Source of the DNA: Dipteronia dyeriana
Lineage: Eukaryota; Streptophyta; Magnoliopsida; Sapindales; Sapindaceae
DNA: 64,000 bases
Assembly (NCBI GenBank): GCA_032871835.1
Contig: CM065301.1
Coordinates: forward strand, 35,534,405-35,598,404
Direction of reading: 5' to 3'
Below the pieces are notes generated by a model that saw nothing but the letters and a program-made list of their open reading frames with translations, searched no databases and had not been told where the DNA came from. The position numbers were made by a program, and so were the translations under genes. Shown in pieces: positions 60,501 through 64,000 of this stretch; position 1 is the first letter of the stretch, and each line of letters starts with the position of its first letter.

Positions 60501-60879
60501 GAACGCACCTTAAGGTCTTAGGCTACCATAGGCGTGGAAAGCTGATATGGGGAAGTCAAGCTGATGGTTGCCGTTATATTGATCCCTTATCTAGTAGAAT
60601 CATCAATAACTCTCCACAAGGACATTTGAATATGTTAGAATGCATAAGGAGAGATCTCAATAGGGGTGTTCAAGGAAGTTATCACGGGATATCTGTCGTC
60701 TGGTCATAGAAGGCAAACTTCCTCCCATGACGCTAGCATTTCTTAGGCTCGAGGTGTTAACATCACACAGGGTGTTAACATCGTGTGGGGATTGACTCAT
60801 ATCTCTGCTATTTGCCATGCTAGCTTTTCATAAGTTATTTATGGTTAGTTCTTAAACACGGTCTTCAAGTGCCAATTAT
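60501..60879 (-). mobile_element. Leader of the Gypsy element
   Basis: It lies between the LTR and gag on the minus strand and holds no domain. At its upper end ATTGGCACTTGAAGACCGTG (60877 downward) resembles the common plant Gypsy primer region ATTGGCGCCGTCTGTGG, with several changes. Confidence 0.55.
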
Positions 60880-61627
60880 TGACGGTGATTTTTGGATCGC
60901 ATAAAATCTACCACACGTCCAACGAATTGATACAAATTAATGATCAAATTATAAAGCAAAAAAAGTAAGTTTATCATGCAAGACATGAGATTTTACGTGG
61001 AATACCCAAGAAGGGAAAAACCACAGTGTTGGAGACGGCGGGGAAAAATTTTCACTACGAATATCAAGCTTACACACTCAATATCTCTTATGCTATCGCA
61101 GTTATCAACTCTTGTAACTACTAATTTTTTTAACCCTTCTACAACAGTGTTTAGGGGTATATTTATACAAGTATATAGCCCTAATCATACAACTAAGGAA
61201 AGTTGACAAGACTTGGCAGGACTCTAACTTATCGGAGTCGTCTTTATCTTCTTTCCTGTTCCGTATATCTCGCGTATTGAACGAATTTGATTTCTTGCCA
61301 AATTTGAATTCTGGTATCTATAAGGAAATTGATTTCTTTATCTAGGCATACTTCAAGGTACCTTATTTGAGTAAGACACTTTCTCTGCGTATTTGAGTCG
61401 TGGTTGTCTTTGGACTTAACATCATTCACTTGTTACTTGGTCGACCAACTATCTAACCCGATCGAACTCTTCAACCCGATGATCGGGCTATCTTTACCCC
61501 GATTGGTTTAATTACCTCGATCAGGTTATCTTCACCCGTCCATTTAGGTTAACCTAACTGGGTCTTGAGCTTATCTATTGGTCAACCTGGAAAAATCGTT
61601 GTTGACTATTGATGACGTGGCATATCA
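60880..61627 (-). mobile_element. 5' LTR of the Gypsy element
   Basis: On the minus strand it probably starts TGATATGCCACGTCATC at 61627 and ends near CACCGTCAATA at about 60880, just before the primer-like site. A TATA box (TATAAATA) reads at about 61166-61159 and the conserved CCCTTCTTGGGTATTCCACG word follows. The ends are approximate, and no target duplication was found because the 3' LTR is missing. Confidence 0.65.
61435..61570 (-). promoter_or_regulatory. CCCGAT/ATCGGG motif cluster in Gypsy U3
   Basis: Within 135 bases there are AACCCGATCG, AACCCGATGATCGGGC, CCCCGATTGG, CCTCGATCAGG, GGTCGACC and CACCCGTCC. It is about 280-400 bases upstream of the minus-strand TATA box, the same placement as the CCCGAGTA cluster of the solo LTR at 29890-30762. 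Confidence 0.6.
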
Positions 61628-61748
61628 ATTCATCGTATTTCATAGTAATCATGCTGACCTGTCAATTCTCTGAATTTTACCAATAACAGCTCTTTTTCTC
61701 TAGTCTTTGTAAAAAAAATGGTTGCCCCCCCCCCCCCCCCCCCCCCCC

Positions 61749-61786
<38 letters not shown>

Positions 61787-62275
61787 ATCTTGTTGCCCGC
61801 CATAAGAAAGCTGATGTAACCATGCTTTGATATTACTTGACGAAACACAAGCGATAACCATGCTCTGATACCACTTGACGAAGCAGAGAAACGATAACTG
61901 TCCAATTCACAACAAGAATTGCACTCGAAAGGAATGGTTTTATTTTTATTTTTATTAATATCAATCAAAAGTTATAAATAATTATTCCGACTCCAATTTA
62001 AATAGAAAAAAACAAACAAACGTCACTCCTTTTTCATGAATTTACTAAAACCTCAAAACTAAAAACAAAAAGAAAAGAAGTTAATTCAAGTTATTGTTAA
62101 ATTCTAAAAACAAAAAAGAATTCGTAACTGAAAATGAAATCCTAAACAAATTTAGACCTTTCTAAAAAATAAATTATCTAATAAAAGTGTCCTACATCGC
62201 ATAGTTGATGATAAGCCAGCCCGATCCCTACATTTTACTTTGTGGAAATTAATGAAAATGATCACATCTAACATG
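61628..62275. other. Unassigned stretch with poly-C and a primer-like site
   Basis: 61725-61784 is a 60-base C run broken by one A. On the minus strand AAGTGGTATCAGAGCATGG (about 61882-61864) looks like a Copia/Gypsy primer site, and a similar AAGTAATATCAAAGCATGG lies 55 bases further. No LTR pair or coding domain was found next to them. Confidence 0.45.
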
Positions 62276-63411
62276 TGAAATTCGTTTTTAACAAAATACG
62301 AAAGTTTAATTGTTAATAACCATATATTTTTTTAAAAAAATCATTGTATATCCTTAAATTATAAAAATAACCCCAACATCAACTTTTCTATTTTTTTTTC
62401 TATCGTCTTCTTCCTTCTTCTCTCTTCATTCTTCCTCATCAAAATTTGATTTTTGATCCTATAAATCAACCAACCAGAGGATGGTTTTAGCATGGTTTTA
62501 GTCTTACTGTATCAATTTTGTGTCTGTTTTATGAAGAATTGAATTAAATAATGTTTCAAGTTTTTTCCAGAAGATTTCAAGTTTCATCGGTTCGAAAAGT
62601 TGAAATCTTATGTAAAAACTTGAATGTTGACAAGTTTCTGGGTAATATTTCAATCAAAAAATTTCCAGAAGATTTCAATTTTTGCCAGTTCGAAAACTTG
62701 AAATCTTATGTAAAAACTTAAAATGTTGACAAGTTTCTGGGTAATATTTCAATCAAGTTTTTTTTCAGAAGATTTCGAATTTCACTGGTTCGAAAACTTG
62801 AAATCTTATGTAAAAACTTGAAATATTGACAAGTTTCTTGATAAGATTTCAAGTGTTTTTAGAAGATTTCAAGTTTTAAGTAAGAGATTTAAATCATGAT
62901 TTCAAGTTTCGCAAAACATTTCAAGTTTGTCGAATATTTCACGCTTTCAATTTTTTTTTTAAGACCAAACTCCAACTTTCAGTCCCAAATCATCCAAAAT
63001 ACCAGACCTCAACTCAGTCAACCCTCAAAATTGATACATTGTAACATTTTTCATTCCCTAAACATGTTCTTAACATGTAAACGCAATAACAGGGTTAAGT
63101 GAGAAGAGAATGGTGGGTTTGTCTCCAGCGAATGGTGGGTTCGTCTCCGGGTCGTGACGGCGACCTCTTCTCTTTTAGCTGCTCCGACGGCGACGATAGT
63201 GCCCTCTTCTCTCCTGGCGACACCGCTTCTTTCTCTATTCTTTCTCGGCGACAACACCTTACTCTGTTTTCGCTCTTTCTGGAATGCTCCAATATTTCTC
63301 TTTTGTTTTTTTGCTAACTTTTAAGGTATTTAAATGTGGGTATTTAGGTAATTTCTAAAAATATGGTTATTAACAGTTAAACTTTCATACGTGGTTCTAA
63401 ATGAAATTCTA
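62276..63411. mobile_element. Terminal-inverted-repeat element, possibly Mutator-like
   Basis: Left (62276-62340) and right (63340-63411, inverted) ends share about 55-60 bp, including CGAAAGTTTAATTGTTAATA versus TGAAAGTTTAACTGTTAATA followed by ACCATAT on both sides. Long terminal repeats and a non-coding interior suggest Mutator, but the flanks (TAACATGTG and TAATGTTTT) are only weakly alike. The interior has a pyrimidine-rich stretch and a GC-rich segment (63100-63260) that might be captured gene sequence. Confidence 0.55.
62560..62890 (+). repeat. 98-bp tandem repeat
   Basis: Three copies plus a partial one begin near 62567, 62665 and 62765, each with CAGAAGATTTC, GGTTCGAAAA, TGAAATCTTATGTAAAAAC and GACAAGTTTCT. 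They lie inside the TIR element. Confidence 0.85.
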
Positions 63412-64000
63412 ATGTTTTGGATGACTATTTTTATTCTCTCTTTTACTTTCCACCCCACATTTTACATTCAGTATATGGAATAAATTCGAATGCAAATTGC
63501 ATAAAAATACAAAGCTAATAAAAGATTATCTTACAATTTCAACAATCAAATAAATAAAAGATTATTTTGCAATGGAACCAAAATATTTGTTGTATTTATT
63601 TATTTATTTATATTTTTCATTATTATTATTTTTTATATGTTTTGTCGTTAATTCGTTATGGTCAAAGATGATGACCATTTTATTATATTTTTTTCCTTAA
63701 GAAGTAAAAGGCTTAGGCCCTGTCTTACAGCTGTTTTTCAGATCGTTTTCGTTTTTGTTTTTTAAAAACCAATTTTGAATTCGCGTTCATTAACCGTTTT
63801 TCATTTTATTTTCAAAAAAAAAAAAAATCAGTGTTAACAGTGAAATATTTAGAAAACATAAAATAATTATTTTTGTTTTTGTTTTTGTTTTTCACTTTTT
63901 TTATATAAAAAAATATATATTTTTTCAATTATTAATTATACAATTATGTATTTTGTATGGTTAGGACAGGACGGGACGGGATAAAATTTTCAAATGACTA
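63412..64000. other. Unassigned AT-rich end of window
   Basis: Homopolymer and (TTTA)n-rich sequence without a supported gene or transposon terminus. Confidence 0.5.

Noticed and set aside
61630..61968. Glycine-rich open frame on the minus strand
   Set aside because: The glycines are only the translation of the long poly-C tract.

Overview
This window looks like a repeat-rich, AT-rich plant nuclear chromosome, most probably a flowering plant. Evidence: many Ty1/Copia and Ty3/Gypsy LTR retrotransposons with plant-type primer sites (TGGTATCAAAGC, TGGTATCAGAGC), a Mutator-like element with a 9-bp target duplication, hAT relatives with 8-bp duplications, a tRNA-derived SINE head, and one intron-containing gene for a probable plastid membrane protein. 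I cannot name the species. I see no bacterial features, CRISPR array or virus.

Layout. 1-3870: LTR and gag remnant of a pol-less Copia-like family (family C). 4369-10321: degraded Copia element F with short LTRs. 10322-14340: DNA-transposon stack, an imperfect inverted repeat split by a 3.2-kb hAT-like element that is itself split by a 1.9-kb Mutator-like element. 14412-17083 (minus): the only intact host gene, three exons, 413 codons. 17331-17410: SINE-like head. 17695-47165: a very large nest based on a Maximus/SIRE-like Copia (family B). Its gag-pol is interrupted by a family-A solo LTR (to 22202), a 929-bp LTR-like insertion (23247-24175), a divergent solo LTR E (24346-26337) and a complete family-A Copia element (27070-38120). 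That last element carries a Gypsy-like solo LTR (29890-30762) and a hAT MITE (35996-36430). Further right a B-type LTR holds an inverted A solo LTR (42049-44114), followed by a B solo LTR (45576-47165).

47166-53836 (minus): a second family-C copy split by a C solo LTR (48268-50460). 53842-61627 (minus): a Gypsy element (LTR, gag, protease) split by a B-like solo LTR (54349-56044) and a C solo LTR (56886-59679). 62276-63411: a terminal-inverted-repeat element with a 98-bp tandem repeat inside. The remaining gaps hold nothing I recognise.

Most boundaries were found by reading LTR termini and matching target-site duplications by eye: CCTTG, ATTGT, ATTAT, AATAT, GTAAG, GTTCG, GGTCAGAT and TTAAATTAA are exact; CACAT/CATAT and CCTTT/TCTTT differ by one transition. 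No retrotransposon reading frame is intact. The best preserved, in the family-A element, is one continuous frame with eight stop codons.

The most unusual pattern is that several unrelated LTR families carry, just upstream of a TATA-like box, a block of a short, often palindromic motif repeated in both orientations, with a different motif in each family. I did not find a convincing new protein-based system.
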